From positions 1 through 64,000 of the forward strand of contig JAZQDP010000051.1 in NCBI GenBank assembly GCA_045546875.1: 64,000 bases of DNA, written 5' to 3'. The notes under the pieces were generated by a model, which ran no database searches, was not told the origin of the DNA, and worked only from the letters and a program-made list of their open reading frames with translations. The stretch comes from RUG11551 sp045546875. Lineage in GTDB: Bacteria > Planctomycetota > Planctomycetia > Pirellulales > Thermoguttaceae. The position numbers and the translations under genes were made by a program. Below, piece after piece: positions 8,303 through 16,958 of this stretch; position 1 is the first letter of the stretch; each line of letters begins with the position of its first letter.

Positions 8303-9318
8303 TTCTCCCCCTTCCCCATTGCTGGATTCAGCTCTTTAGATTCCACACGAGGACGTTCAACATAAGTAGTCAACATAACGTCAGTATAATAACCACTCAA
8401 ATATTTAATCGTACCATCTCTCGTAATGTATGTTCCTCCATCTGGGCTTCCATCTCCCGCCGGATAGCGATTCCCATGGGAGTTGTAAATCCACGGGTAA
8501 TAATTATTCCCGACCTTCTTTATATCACAGGCACAGGTGCAGTGTCCTCCGCCCCACGATCCGCCGACATCTGAAATACGGACAGAGTCCGTGAAAATGC
8601 CCGTTCCATCACGGAGAGCTACTGTATTCCCTATAATCACCGGACGGCACGCACGCAGGCTCAAAATCACAATTTCAGCCAGTTCTTTTGCCGTTCTCTT
8701 TTCTTCCCCTAAATAAACAAATCCAACTTGATTCTTTTTCGCGTCGTTGACGTGTTCCACCATTTGAGAAGTAAACCTGGCTTCACCCGTGTACGAACCA
8801 ATAACGCTGGCAGGGAAATTTCCCACTTTACAAGCCGTTTCGGCTATTGAATAAATCGTTCTTCCATTATCCGCAAATCTCGCTCCCGCTATCGGAGTTG
8901 ATCCTGATGAATAGGCATAAACGCCCATAGGATTGAGTTGCTCAACGTCCATTTCCGCTCCCATCCATTTCTGATACAGGGCTAAGCAGACAGCCGCTCT
9001 TGAAACTCCCCACGCCGGACAATCATTGGTTTTCTGAATACTCATACAGAGATAATCCAAATCATATCGGAAGAATTTTGCGATTTCCCACACCGGTGGC
9101 AGTTTCCCATAATCCCGGAGCGTGTCGTACGCTTGCGCTTCTTCTTCCAACTTTGATTTCCAATCCTCATTCCATTGAATAATGGTCGGTTGATCTGTTG
9201 CGTCCCATGGGGCAGATAATTCAGCGATTCTCTGTTCATCTGATTTCTGACCACAAGCCAACGCTCGCTTCGCCTGAATCTCGGAAGGAATGCAACCTAA
9301 TTTTCTTTCTATCTCCAT
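8299..9318 (-). CDS. Papain-like cysteine peptidase, possible endolysin
   Basis: A 339-residue protein. NDCPAWGVSRAAVC puts a candidate catalytic Cys at residue 100, with Q95 as oxyanion partner. GGSWGGGHCTCACD places His at 259 and PWIYNSHGNRY places Asn at 279, giving the Cys-His-Asn order of C1 peptidases. It has no signal peptide. Sitting directly beside the holin-like gene, it could be the lytic enzyme or a virion peptidase. Papain-like rather than CHAP spacing makes the exact substrate uncertain. Confidence 0.55.
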   Translation of the reverse strand: MEIERKLGCIPSEIQAKRALACGQKSDEQRIAELSAPWDATDQPTIIQWNEDWKSKLEEEAQAYDTLRDYGKLPPVWEIAKFFRYDLDYLCMSIQKTNDCPAWGVSRAAVCLALYQKWMGAEMDVEQLNPMGVYAYSSGSTPIAGARFADNGRTIYSIAETACKVGNFPASVIGSYTGEARFTSQMVEHVNDAKKNQVGFVYLGEEKRTAKELAEIVILSLRACRPVIIGNTVALRDGTGIFTDSVRISDVGGSWGGGHCTCACDIKKVGNNYYPWIYNSHGNRYPAGDGSPDGGTYITRDGTIKYLSGYYTDVMLTTYVERPRVESKELNPAMGKGEK

Positions 9319-10088
9319 CGGAAGCCGCCCCCTCTAAAAGTCTGTACATTTCCACAATTACCAGTCGGACAAACGCCGCCCGGACAGCCGCTCTGTTCTG
9401 TTTCCTCTTTCTTCTCTGATCCAGATTTCGGAATCAACTCTCGGAGCGCATTCGCCACGGTTGAAAAATCCTTTTTCACCGATTCCAGATTCATGTAGTC
9501 AATCTTTGAACTCACCTGTTCAAGCAGACTTCCCATTTCTTCCATTGCGTTAGGATTCGTCAACGCCGCTTTCCGTATCCATTCTTTACGAAGTGTTTCC
9601 CTTGCGCCCGGAACGGTCGTAACCGTCCCTCTTTCTATTCCAGATACAACCAACTCGAAGGATTCAGCCAAAGCCGTTAAGGAAGCAGGGTCTTTTTCTT
9701 TCCCTTCCTTCTTTACAATCCCTTCAAGTGAATCTTCATCAATCTGTTCATCTGGAATAACAGGATCTTCCTTCTTCACTCCATTGTAGAGCGTGTGAGT
9801 ATCCAGAACAGCTTTCCCATCAACAACGCTCGCCGCGATAAGCGTTACCCGTCCTTTTATCGGGGACGCAAAGGCGCAACTTCTTCCATCATTGACAACT
9901 GCAAACGCCGTTTGATATTCTTCAGGGAATACCTTCCATGTCGCCGGCTCGTCAGATTGAGCGATTACCAACTCGCCAGCATTCACACAATCAGGAGCCG
10001 TGATTTCTCCAAACGCCACGCCCGCAGACGCGAGCATGGCAATTATCAGGAGAATCATAATCTTTCGGATTCCTTCCATCTTCATCAT
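9309..10088 (-). CDS. Exported phage protein
   Basis: From the ATG at 10088 this is 259 residues: a basic start (MMKMEGIRK), a hydrophobic stretch (IMILLIIAMLASAGVAF) and a likely cleavage after AFG. The mature protein starts with ITAPDCVNAGELVIAQSDEP, an immunoglobulin-like strand pair, then becomes helical and charged. The C-terminus GCPGGVCPTGNCG is Cys/Gly-rich. The start at 10088 overlaps the upstream stop (ATGATG) behind AAGGAAG, so I prefer it to the longer frame starting at 10190. It may be a spanin-like or cell-envelope protein of the lysis block; this is inference. Confidence 0.6.
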   Translation of the reverse strand: MMKMEGIRKIMILLIIAMLASAGVAFGEITAPDCVNAGELVIAQSDEPATWKVFPEEYQTAFAVVNDGRSCAFASPIKGRVTLIAASVVDGKAVLDTHTLYNGVKKEDPVIPDEQIDEDSLEGIVKKEGKEKDPASLTALAESFELVVSGIERGTVTTVPGARETLRKEWIRKAALTNPNAMEEMGSLLEQVSSKIDYMNLESVKKDFSTVANALRELIPKSGSEKKEETEQSGCPGGVCPTGNCGNVQTFRGGGFRWR

Positions 10089-10510
10089 TTTTCTTCCTTC
10101 ATTCCCTTGTACCAATCGTAAAGAATCGGAACAATGATTTCCAACAACTGAATAATTTTCACCAATGACGGAGCCGCGCAAACCTCGCATGAAGAATCGG
10201 TCGTAAAGTCAATCTCTTTCGCAAGCGCTTCCAATGTCATTTCCGGGCTGGCTTTGCAAATCGCCGGGTTCATGAACGCTTCCGCATACCGGACAATCCA
10301 ATCAAAGATTTTTTGAAGGTTATCGTCCGCGAACGCCCGCTCCGTAATGCTGTACGCCCAATCGTCAATGGTCGTCTCCGTACTTTTTACCTGTTCCTTG
10401 AGCGCAGACAAGAGCCTGTCTCGGACGATTTTCAGGTTCTCCATCGTGAACGCCCTCTGCGCGAACTCTTGCAGAATCTGCAACAGTAGGTTTTTCAATA
10501 ATGCTTTCAT
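10085..10510 (-). CDS. Phage protein of unknown function
   Basis: A 141-residue helical protein, MKALLKNLLLQILQEFAQRA, with a short C-terminal hydrophobic helix (IIQLLEIIVPILYDWY). The ATG at 10510 follows a strong AGGAAGGAG site, so I place the start there rather than at 10567. It holds a CEVC pair near residue 113. It lies between the glycyl-radical-like peptide and the exported protein; a membrane-associated lysis role is possible. Confidence 0.6.
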   Translation of the reverse strand: MKALLKNLLLQILQEFAQRAFTMENLKIVRDRLLSALKEQVKSTETTIDDWAYSITERAFADDNLQKIFDWIVRYAEAFMNPAICKASPEMTLEALAKEIDFTTDSSCEVCAAPSLVKIIQLLEIIVPILYDWYKGMKEEK

Positions 10511-10563
10511 GTCTTTCTCCTTCCTCTCATTTTGGAATTCCCAAAGCAAATATTCAACTAACG

Positions 10564-10725
10564 TCATTGCGGTCTTTTCACTTCAAAAAGCTTCCTGTCT
10601 TTGAACTCTTGAACCTTCCCGCGGTTCCAACTTGAAACGGGGCGGAAGTAACCGCAAACGCGACTCCATACCTCGCACTTTTCTCCACACGTTCCGCTAT
10701 TCTTCTTCACTGTCGTTGATTCCAT
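10564..10725 (-). CDS. NrdD C-terminal-like glycyl-radical peptide
   Basis: A 53-residue peptide. CGEKC near residue 13 and RVCGYFRPVSSWNRGKVQEF from residue 22 match the C-terminal end of class III anaerobic ribonucleotide reductase: zinc cysteines, then the RxxGY glycyl-radical loop, then a W-N-x-G-K-x-x-E-F-x-x-R block. The several hundred catalytic residues are absent. The start at 10725 is fixed by AGGAG nine bases upstream and overlaps the portal gene. Similar short proteins occur in other phages near portal genes. Function as a spare radical domain (as YfiD is for pyruvate formate-lyase) is inference. Confidence 0.65.
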   Translation of the reverse strand: MESTTVKKNSGTCGEKCEVWSRVCGYFRPVSSWNRGKVQEFKDRKLFEVKRPQ

Positions 10726-12157
10726 CTTCAACTTCTCCTTCCTCATTATCGATTTCATCACTCTGATTAAATCCGCTCATGCTCTCTTTGAGCGCATCAA
10801 GCGTTTCTTCCTGACGTTCATTTCTCGGTATCGCTAACAGTTGCTGCAGCTGTTCTGTATCAACCCCGCTGGCGACAACATGCCCCATGTCTGCATTATT
10901 CAACAATGAAGAATAAATCTGCTTCATGAAGTCCTTGTCGTCTCTGGTAATTTCCGCCGCTACCAACCGCACGCAATCCTTGTATTTTTCGCCGTAATTC
11001 AAATCAAGCAGTTGCCGTTTAGTTTGAGCGTCCATGTCCCGGACTATTCCTCTATAGCGCATCTCCATTCCCGCCACAGCTGCTTCGCTATGAGCCACAG
11101 CTTCCGCCTTAGTCCCAAACTCACCTTCCAATATCATTCTTTCAGGCAACATCAGGGCGCGGACTTTTAACGTGTCGTAATATTTCAATGCGTCAGTATA
11201 CGACGCCGACGTCGCTCCGTTATCCGTGATATTCTCTATCGCCCATTGATTGAGTTGCCCATTGTCCTGGGAATATCTGAAAGCGTCAAGGTCTTGCGGT
11301 ATTGATATCGCTCCGTTCGCTTCCATACTGTCAAGCAACTCTCTTGCAATCTCTGAATTGTCTCTTTCAATCCCGTTATATTTGGTTACTCCTACCGGAT
11401 ATTTTATAACCCAATGAGCGCCCGCGATTTTCTTCATATAACCAACAGCTAAGGACTCAATATCAGCCCACCTGTCACACGCCAGTAGGGTATTATCCAA
11501 CATTGAATTTCCGTACCAGTTGCTGCCTCGTTGGTCGATGTTAAATAATTGAACTTTGCTGGCTGGCAAATAGACGCGCTGTCCGGTAATGATGTTGTCC
11601 TGCATAATCCCTCCAAAATCACCCGTGTAGGGATTCGCACGCAACCACGTGATTTCATGAAGAAGCTGCTTCTGTTTAACCAGCGCAACTTCCCCACAAT
11701 CAGAATCGTATTTGTAAACATTCTCAAACGCAACCCAGCCGAAGTCGATGCACGATTCCAACGCCAATTTTAACCAAACGTCTTTTCGTTCTAAAATGTA
11801 CTTCTGCACCAACTCTTCCGCCCCCTTTGGCGCTCCCTTTTCAACCTCCAACGTGATTGGGACGAGTGTCATAGGAGCAACCATCAAACACCGCGCGAGG
11901 GCTATTGTCGGGTCTCTCAATATCCTTCTGTAAACGAATGTATCGAGTCTCGGCTCAATCGGGAAAATAACCCCATCAACAAGCGTCGGCTTCGCCAGCG
12001 TTTGAGAACCCGTTTTCTCATTATCCGTCGGAGCAGGGCGCTCAAACTGGTCTGCAACGTATGATGGAATCCCCTTCAATTCATTATTGAACTTCCGGTA
12101 ATTCACCACCGCTGTTCCGTTATTTCCACGTTCTGGTTGTGATTGCTTTGTTTCCAT
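10697..12157 (-). CDS. Portal protein, DUF935 (Mu gp29-like)
   Basis: A 486-residue protein starting at ATG 12157. Features of Mu gp29-type portals include RRILRDPTIALARCLM near residue 79, the helical YILERKDVWLKLALESC and DFGWVAFENVYKY, and the GYMKKIAGAHWVIKYP segment. It lies directly after terminase and forms the dodecameric channel at the capsid vertex. The C-terminal 30 residues are very acidic (DEIDNEEGEVEDG). It overlaps the large terminase gene upstream. Confidence 0.8.
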   Translation of the reverse strand: METKQSQPERGNNGTAVVNYRKFNNELKGIPSYVADQFERPAPTDNEKTGSQTLAKPTLVDGVIFPIEPRLDTFVYRRILRDPTIALARCLMVAPMTLVPITLEVEKGAPKGAEELVQKYILERKDVWLKLALESCIDFGWVAFENVYKYDSDCGEVALVKQKQLLHEITWLRANPYTGDFGGIMQDNIITGQRVYLPASKVQLFNIDQRGSNWYGNSMLDNTLLACDRWADIESLAVGYMKKIAGAHWVIKYPVGVTKYNGIERDNSEIARELLDSMEANGAISIPQDLDAFRYSQDNGQLNQWAIENITDNGATSASYTDALKYYDTLKVRALMLPERMILEGEFGTKAEAVAHSEAAVAGMEMRYRGIVRDMDAQTKRQLLDLNYGEKYKDCVRLVAAEITRDDKDFMKQIYSSLLNNADMGHVVASGVDTEQLQQLLAIPRNERQEETLDALKESMSGFNQSDEIDNEEGEVEDGINDSEEE

Positions 12158-13454
12158 TATTGTCAATTGTCAGCGGATATTTATTGTGAATCAAATACCC
12201 AAGCGCATCGCTCATGTGGGTGCGATCGGGGTCTGATTTATCCAATTCGGAGGAATTCTCCTTGAACGTTATGCTGTCAAGGTCTTTTATCAATTCCACA
12301 CACTTTGAACTAATCATTAGGCGGATTCTTCCTTGTGCATTTTTCAGGTATGCGTTTACTGACGCAACTCTGTCAAATACTGCCGGATTCCGCTTCGGAT
12401 AAAACACTCTCACGCGGCCGCTACTGTCCGCGAATCTCCGGTCGCGGCTGATAATGATATAATCAGTTAGCGACGCATTAGTGTGCCGTTGCTGTCCCGC
12501 CGCATCTCCGTAAAATTCAAATCCGGCTTTGTGAGTTCCCCATCTGTTCCATAATTCATCAAGCGTCTCTTGCGTATTGGTATCCCTCAAACTGATTTCA
12601 TCAATTACATTCAGCATCTCGTGATTCCCTTGAACCACGCACCAGCTCATTGGCGAAACGTTGAAGTCGGAACAGACCATCAACGGCAATTCCGGGTTGT
12701 ACCTATCCCCCGTAAATACATTCTCATTCCGATTAAAAGCGTGGTAAGCCATTCCCGCAGAACTCACCCAATTGGCAAGCATTTGCTCCGCATAATCCTT
12801 ACTGCTCATAATCGCCCGTTGCGCTGCCATTTCCTCCGGGGAGTAAATATCTTCGGCAGTCCAACTGAAATGTTCAAAAGTCGCGAACGCGCCCAACGTC
12901 TCGGCGAGCTTCTGTCCCATTTCTCCAATATTGATTTCTCTCCAAAAGGACGAGCCACAGCCGTTCCTCTTCGGCACTCCCAGCATCATGAGCCAACCAT
13001 GATAGGCATTTAGAGCCGGAAGTACGGAACGCTCAATCGTTCCCGGCTTAATGTCGCTCATTTCATCTATCGCTATGCCACAATAATGCTCGCCCTCTAT
13101 TCGCTGTGGTTTATCCAAACCAAACACGTGAACCGTTACCGGATGCTGCTTCAACCTGAATTGGATTCGCAACTGTCCTCTGTTCACTGAAAGCTTCAAC
13201 CCACAATCAACGTATTCTTTTATCAACCTTCCCCACACGTTGCGTTCCGCCTGAGCCACCGTCGGCAAGCAGAAGGCATAAACCGGGTGAGGACAACCAG
13301 GAACAAATTGGCAAGTTCTCCGCGCGAATTTGGGAATCGCCGTCGCCGTCTTTCCTGATGAACGCCCTGCCGCCGCCGCAATTATCATTGCGTCAGATTC
13401 CCAAAATGCTTGTCGTTGTTGACAATAACGCCACGGTCGCAACATGTCCGGCAT
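12120..13454 (-). CDS. terL: Terminase large subunit
   Basis: A 444-residue ATPase-nuclease that packages DNA. The Walker A motif GRSSGKT is at residues 30-36 and the Walker B strand GIAIDEMSD has the catalytic acids at 130-131. A PVTVHVFGLDKPQRIEGEHY link separates them. FYGDAAGQQRHTNA and the final DPDRTHMSDALGYLI block hold the RNase H-like nuclease acids. Length and order after the small subunit fit the family. The stop overlaps the portal start. Confidence 0.92.
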   Translation of the reverse strand: MPDMLRPWRYCQQRQAFWESDAMIIAAAAGRSSGKTATAIPKFARRTCQFVPGCPHPVYAFCLPTVAQAERNVWGRLIKEYVDCGLKLSVNRGQLRIQFRLKQHPVTVHVFGLDKPQRIEGEHYCGIAIDEMSDIKPGTIERSVLPALNAYHGWLMMLGVPKRNGCGSSFWREINIGEMGQKLAETLGAFATFEHFSWTAEDIYSPEEMAAQRAIMSSKDYAEQMLANWVSSAGMAYHAFNRNENVFTGDRYNPELPLMVCSDFNVSPMSWCVVQGNHEMLNVIDEISLRDTNTQETLDELWNRWGTHKAGFEFYGDAAGQQRHTNASLTDYIIISRDRRFADSSGRVRVFYPKRNPAVFDRVASVNAYLKNAQGRIRLMISSKCVELIKDLDSITFKENSSELDKSDPDRTHMSDALGYLIHNKYPLTIDNNGNKAITTRTWK

Positions 13455-13852
13455 TATTCGCCCTCTTTCTCGCCCTCACCAATATTCCGGAAGTATCTAT
13501 CCACCTTGTCCCAATGTCCTTCAGGAGTTACTTCCAACGCTTCCGGAGCCGTTTCGATTATCATTGGACTGTCCGTCTGCCCCAGCAGATTCTTCCCAAG
13601 GAAAATCGCCATTGCCGGATACTTCTTCGCGAGTTCAAATTGCGCTCGCCTCAAGGAAATATTTCCCAATGTTCTTTTTATCTTGAAGACTTCGGAGAAA
13701 GTCTTTCCATACGTCCTTCTGCACCAGGCGTTCATCGTCTTATCTGAAACGCCGAAAAATTCGCAAACCTCTGACAACGTGCACTGTATCGCGCAGAGCC
13801 GTTCAAAGTCATTTTTGCTTATTTCCGTCAGTGGACGTCCCGTCCTTGCCAT
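13454..13852 (-). CDS. terS: Terminase small subunit
   Basis: A 132-residue protein. ARTGRPLTEISKNDFERLCA is a typical terS opening, then CTLSEVCEFFGVSDKTMNAW is a helix-turn-helix, and IFLGKNLLGQTD matches the ending of the terS_2/DUF1804-type subunits. It binds the packaging start site and hands DNA to the large subunit, whose gene it touches by one base. Confidence 0.85.
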   Translation of the reverse strand: MARTGRPLTEISKNDFERLCAIQCTLSEVCEFFGVSDKTMNAWCRRTYGKTFSEVFKIKRTLGNISLRRAQFELAKKYPAMAIFLGKNLLGQTDSPMIIETAPEALEVTPEGHWDKVDRYFRNIGEGEKEGE

Positions 13853-13856
13853 GTTC

Positions 13857-14636
13857 TCAAACTCCCTTTATTGGGGCAAAAATAATCGGGTTATAATCAA
13901 TGTGGTTCTTTCCCTTCTTCTTCACCAAATTGTGTGAGCGATCGGAGATGTCATTTCTGACAATCTTTTTTCCCCACTTCTTCTGCAGGGCTTCCAACTG
14001 TTCCTTTTCCACTTCCAGATTTCGCATCATTGCACAACCGCCCTTCTGTTCGGACTGTTTGACGATGTAGAAGAATTTATTCACTCTGAAAACCTTCCTG
14101 TGAACGTTCAACTGCTGCAGGGTCATGTCGTAGTCTTCCTTCAACGGGAATCGTTCATCATATCGCAAGCCGCTTCCCTTCAAGTGAACCTGAAACGGGC
14201 CGCCGATGTACGACAGCGTACTGAATGGAGTGCACTCGCGATACACCTGATCGTCCTGATTTACATTCACTCCCCAAAAATACGCGCCCCATTCTTTGCA
14301 AACCAATGAATATTTCTGGAGAAAATATTCCCATTCTTCCGCCGGGAGTTTCTTCTTCACTCTCTGTTCCCAGCAGTAGAGTCCCTTCATATCGTCGTCA
14401 ATGAGGCAGACCACGTCTGTTCCTGAATTGAACTCTGTATCAAGGATGTAATTCCGGATTCTGCAAAGATTCCCCTGTACGCCGTCAGGAACCGGCACAA
14501 TGTCCGCTCCCTCCGGGTTGTTCCTGACGTACTCGTCAAATTCCTTGTTGTCAACGTAAACCCGTACAAAAGGCAAATAATCCAGCGTTTCAACACGCGG
14601 GCGGCGATAAGACGGACAGCACACGCTAATTTTCAT
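13857..14636 (-). CDS. TET-associated-type glycosyltransferase
   Basis: A 259-residue GT-A-like enzyme. MKISVCCPSYRRPRVETLDY is the nucleotide-sugar strand-loop, VVCLIDDDMKG near residue 88 is the DxD metal site, and YIGGPFQVHLKGSGLRYDE and PLKEDYDMTLQQL follow. This matches the glycosyltransferases first seen with phage TET/JBP enzymes; no TET-like oxygenase is in this window. It lies between ParB-like and terminase genes, an arrangement seen in other phages. Whether it acts on DNA or protein is open. Confidence 0.7.
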   Translation of the reverse strand: MKISVCCPSYRRPRVETLDYLPFVRVYVDNKEFDEYVRNNPEGADIVPVPDGVQGNLCRIRNYILDTEFNSGTDVVCLIDDDMKGLYCWEQRVKKKLPAEEWEYFLQKYSLVCKEWGAYFWGVNVNQDDQVYRECTPFSTLSYIGGPFQVHLKGSGLRYDERFPLKEDYDMTLQQLNVHRKVFRVNKFFYIVKQSEQKGGCAMMRNLEVEKEQLEALQKKWGKKIVRNDISDRSHNLVKKKGKNHIDYNPIIFAPIKGV

Positions 14637-14639
14637 TCT

Positions 14640-15242
14640 TCATTCCCCTTTACTGAGCAATTTTTTGAAAAATTCCGTGGCATTGATTACACGTCCAACG
14701 CCCCGCCGTTCAAACCCCGGCTTGCTATTCAAACACTTCACTGGTTTGATGTCAAAGAAACTCTCGACCTGCAACCAATCAACAGAATTGTCGCAGAACA
14801 GTACCAGATAGTTGTGTTCCTCCAATAACTCTTCCGTGAACTCAATCTCTGGCTTTTCTTCCTTCACTTCATCTTCCTTTTCAGGGAATCCGAAAGCAGT
14901 CATGTCGATGTCGGTTATACTGTCCAATTCAAAATCCAGCAACTTTTTATCCCAACTCGCCAGCTCGTTCGTTTTGTTGTCCGCCAATCGGAACGCCTTC
15001 ACCTGTTCCGGCGTCAGGTCATCAGCCATCACACAAGGAACGGTCGCCATTCCCAATCTCAACGCCGCTTTCAGCCGCGTATGTCCGCAGATTACGGTAT
15101 TGTTCCCATCAATCACGATTGGAACTCGGAATCCAAACTCTCTGATGGATTCTGCAACCGCGTCAACCGCGCTGTCGTTCTTCCGTGGATTGTTTTTGTA
15201 CGGAATCAACTTTTCAACAGGAATATTTTGAATATTTTGCAT
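14640..15242 (-). CDS. ParB/sulfiredoxin-like nuclease domain protein
   Basis: A 200-residue protein. IPVEKLIPYKNNPRKNDSAV, then SIREFGFRVPIVIDGNNTVI and CGHTRLKAALRLG are ParB motifs. PEQVKAFRLADNKTNELASW is the second conserved helix. In phages this domain is often fused to a methyltransferase; here it is alone with a 70-residue C-terminal part. Its role could be DNA nicking or binding at packaging or modification sites, next to the glycosyltransferase. Confidence 0.8.
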   Translation of the reverse strand: MQNIQNIPVEKLIPYKNNPRKNDSAVDAVAESIREFGFRVPIVIDGNNTVICGHTRLKAALRLGMATVPCVMADDLTPEQVKAFRLADNKTNELASWDKKLLDFELDSITDIDMTAFGFPEKEDEVKEEKPEIEFTEELLEEHNYLVLFCDNSVDWLQVESFFDIKPVKCLNSKPGFERRGVGRVINATEFFKKLLSKGE

Positions 15243-15305
15243 GCTTTCTCCTACAGTAAACCTGAAATATTAATATGCGAGAACCGTCGATTTTTTGAAT
15301 AGTTT

Positions 15306-15821
15306 TTAACTAAATTTTTTTGATTTCCCCCGTTTTTTCTCCATTTTGAGGATTTTTCGTCTTATCTGATGGATTATGTGGTAAACCCGCCGCCAACTAA
15401 TCCCCATGATTTCCGCCGTTTCCTTCTTTGATTTCCCACTCAGTAAGAGCAGAAAAGCTTGTTTCTGCCGTCGAGTGATTTTATACCCATTCCCGGCGAT
15501 CGTTGATTCTATCTCCAACCATCTTTCGCTTTTCTGAATGATTTCTTCCGGCTTCAAATTCTTTTCATCTTGAACTTCTCGCGCCGTCGGAATATCTTTC
15601 TGACGCAACTGCTTTTTGTACTCCCTCACCTGTTCGACAACAAGCAACAACGCCGTTTTCCGATTGAACCGGATTTCTTTACATGGTCGTTCCAGCGACG
15701 CCATTAAAACCCGTTGCGAAAAATCGTCCAACTCTTGAACTGGGATTCCATACCGAAGCCCGACTTCTTTGATGAAATTCGGATGTTCCAAATAAAAACG
15801 CGTCCGTTCGTTTATAGCCAT
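15306..15821 (-). CDS. Sigma-like HTH regulator, probable late-gene activator
   Basis: A 171-residue basic protein. Residues 115-160 hold a sigma region 4-like helix-turn-helix: RRQKQAFLLLLSGKSKKETA then MGISWRRVYHIIHQIRR. The N-terminal half is helical with DDFSQRVLMASLERPCKEIR, like region 2 of short ECF-type factors. It stands at the boundary between early and late genes, where phages put late activators, with an 84-bp gap upstream. Function as a true sigma factor is inferred. Confidence 0.65.
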   Translation of the reverse strand: MAINERTRFYLEHPNFIKEVGLRYGIPVQELDDFSQRVLMASLERPCKEIRFNRKTALLLVVEQVREYKKQLRQKDIPTAREVQDEKNLKPEEIIQKSERWLEIESTIAGNGYKITRRQKQAFLLLLSGKSKKETAEIMGISWRRVYHIIHQIRRKILKMEKKRGKSKKFS

Positions 15822-15822
15822 C

Positions 15823-15922
15823 TTGCAACCTGTCCATTTTTGTGTTATAATTCCTCATGAATTACAATTTGACGTCTGTTATGGACAGGAACCGCTGGCG
15901 GACTCTCACCGCTGGCGGTTTC
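15823..15922 (+). ncRNA. Candidate opposing small RNA (weak)
   Basis: On the plus strand TTGCAA (15823-15828) and TATAAT (15846-15851) are 17 bases apart. The predicted RNA from about 15,858 runs through CCGCTGGCGG elements forming a 12-bp stem (15,890-15,921, two G-U pairs) with a short T-rich end. CCTGTCCAT and its complement ATGGACAGG (15829-15837, 15881-15889) flank the start. It faces the sigma-like gene. The T-tract is poor, so this is the weakest of four such candidates. Confidence 0.35.
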
Positions 15923-16286
15923 TCATTTCATCAAGTTCAATCTCAAGTATTCTTTCCTCCACACTCTTTCCGCTGAATCCTCTGCTCGCATAGAATCCAT
16001 TTCTAATCCGTACCGCTTCCAGTCGCTCAATCTCTTCCGGACGCAGTAAGAATCCATCGTACTCTATCAACCCATCAGGAGCGATTTTCTTCTGTTCCTG
16101 CAACCGTTTTTTTTTGAGCTTCCTGACGTTTTCGATTTCCCCCCGGAATATCCAGTAATCGTTGTTCTCATGAATAACGCTGCTTTCAGGAATCGTCCCT
16201 TCCTTGATTAGTTTTTTCAACCATGGAACGGTATAACCGACCAGCGTTGAAAATTCCTTTATCGGAATCCATTCTGAATCATTCAT
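15906..16286 (-). CDS. HTH/excisionase-type DNA-binding protein
   Basis: A 126-residue protein. WIPIKEFSTLVGYTVPWLKK and LIKEGTIPESS form the MerR/excisionase-like winged helix near the N-terminus, and DYWIFRGEIENVRKLKKKR is the wing and a basic linker. The C-terminal half is acidic and helical. Its ATG overlaps the DnaC-like gene. It may act in replication or in activating a late promoter; no family is certain. Confidence 0.6.
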   Translation of the reverse strand: MNDSEWIPIKEFSTLVGYTVPWLKKLIKEGTIPESSVIHENNDYWIFRGEIENVRKLKKKRLQEQKKIAPDGLIEYDGFLLRPEEIERLEAVRIRNGFYASRGFSGKSVEERILEIELDEMRNRQR

Positions 16287-16956
16287 GAGCCAACCATCTG
16301 TAATTTGTTTTCCCCACCATTCGCACCGTCATAAACATTTCAACCAGACGTTCTGCAATCCGTTCTCCATAACGGTTAACAAACGCCTCGTATCCCTTCG
16401 GCGCGAAAGACAAATTGGTCGTTCCAATAATCAATTTCCCGCTGTAATTCCAGCTTTCATAAATCCTCGTCAACACCTGGGGAAATTCTGGGTGATTTCC
16501 ATACCGGCAACGCAACATCTCCGCTCCGATATCGTCCAGCACGATGTCTTTCTTTCCTTCAATCCTCTTGCGTGAATATTCGCAATATCTTTCAGGCTCG
16601 GAGAAGTATTTATCAACATCATCAGCCGTGTAGATCGGCAATTCAAATTTATACGCCAGCATCTTCGCCAACATCGTTTTTCCTCGCCCTGTGAAGCCGC
16701 ACAATAACAAGCACTTTCTCGGTCGATATTCCGGGTCTGCAATTCCCTTCCAATACGCCGCAACCCACGCCGCCAATTTATCCAGCTCGTCGCGCTCAAT
16801 CTCACTCGGATTAAATCCCCATTCCGGGAACCATTCATTGAGCAACCGTTCTCGCACGATTCTCAAATCTTGAGGTTTCAGCATCTTTGATTTCCGATTC
16901 TGTCCAGAATTGACAATCGCCATCTGGAAAGGATTGTTCCCATAAACTGTTTGCAT
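16279..16956 (-). CDS. DnaC-like helicase loader ATPase
   Basis: A 225-residue AAA+ protein from ATG 16956, behind GGAG. Walker A GFTGRGKT is at residues 87-94, Walker B DIVLDDIG follows, then the sensor IIGTTNLSF and the arginine-finger region RYGERIAERLVEM. It is a DnaC/IstB-type loader that places the host replicative helicase on the phage origin. Its gene follows the initiator directly, as O-P do in lambda. Confidence 0.85.
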   Translation of the reverse strand: MQTVYGNNPFQMAIVNSGQNRKSKMLKPQDLRIVRERLLNEWFPEWGFNPSEIERDELDKLAAWVAAYWKGIADPEYRPRKCLLLCGFTGRGKTMLAKMLAYKFELPIYTADDVDKYFSEPERYCEYSRKRIEGKKDIVLDDIGAEMLRCRYGNHPEFPQVLTRIYESWNYSGKLIIGTTNLSFAPKGYEAFVNRYGERIAERLVEMFMTVRMVGKTNYRWLAHE

Positions 16957-16958
16957 TT

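Noticed and set aside
784..13852. A Mu-like transposable phage
   Set aside because: The head proteins are Mu-type, but no transposase or Mu-like ends are visible, and the tRNA scar indicates site-specific integration.
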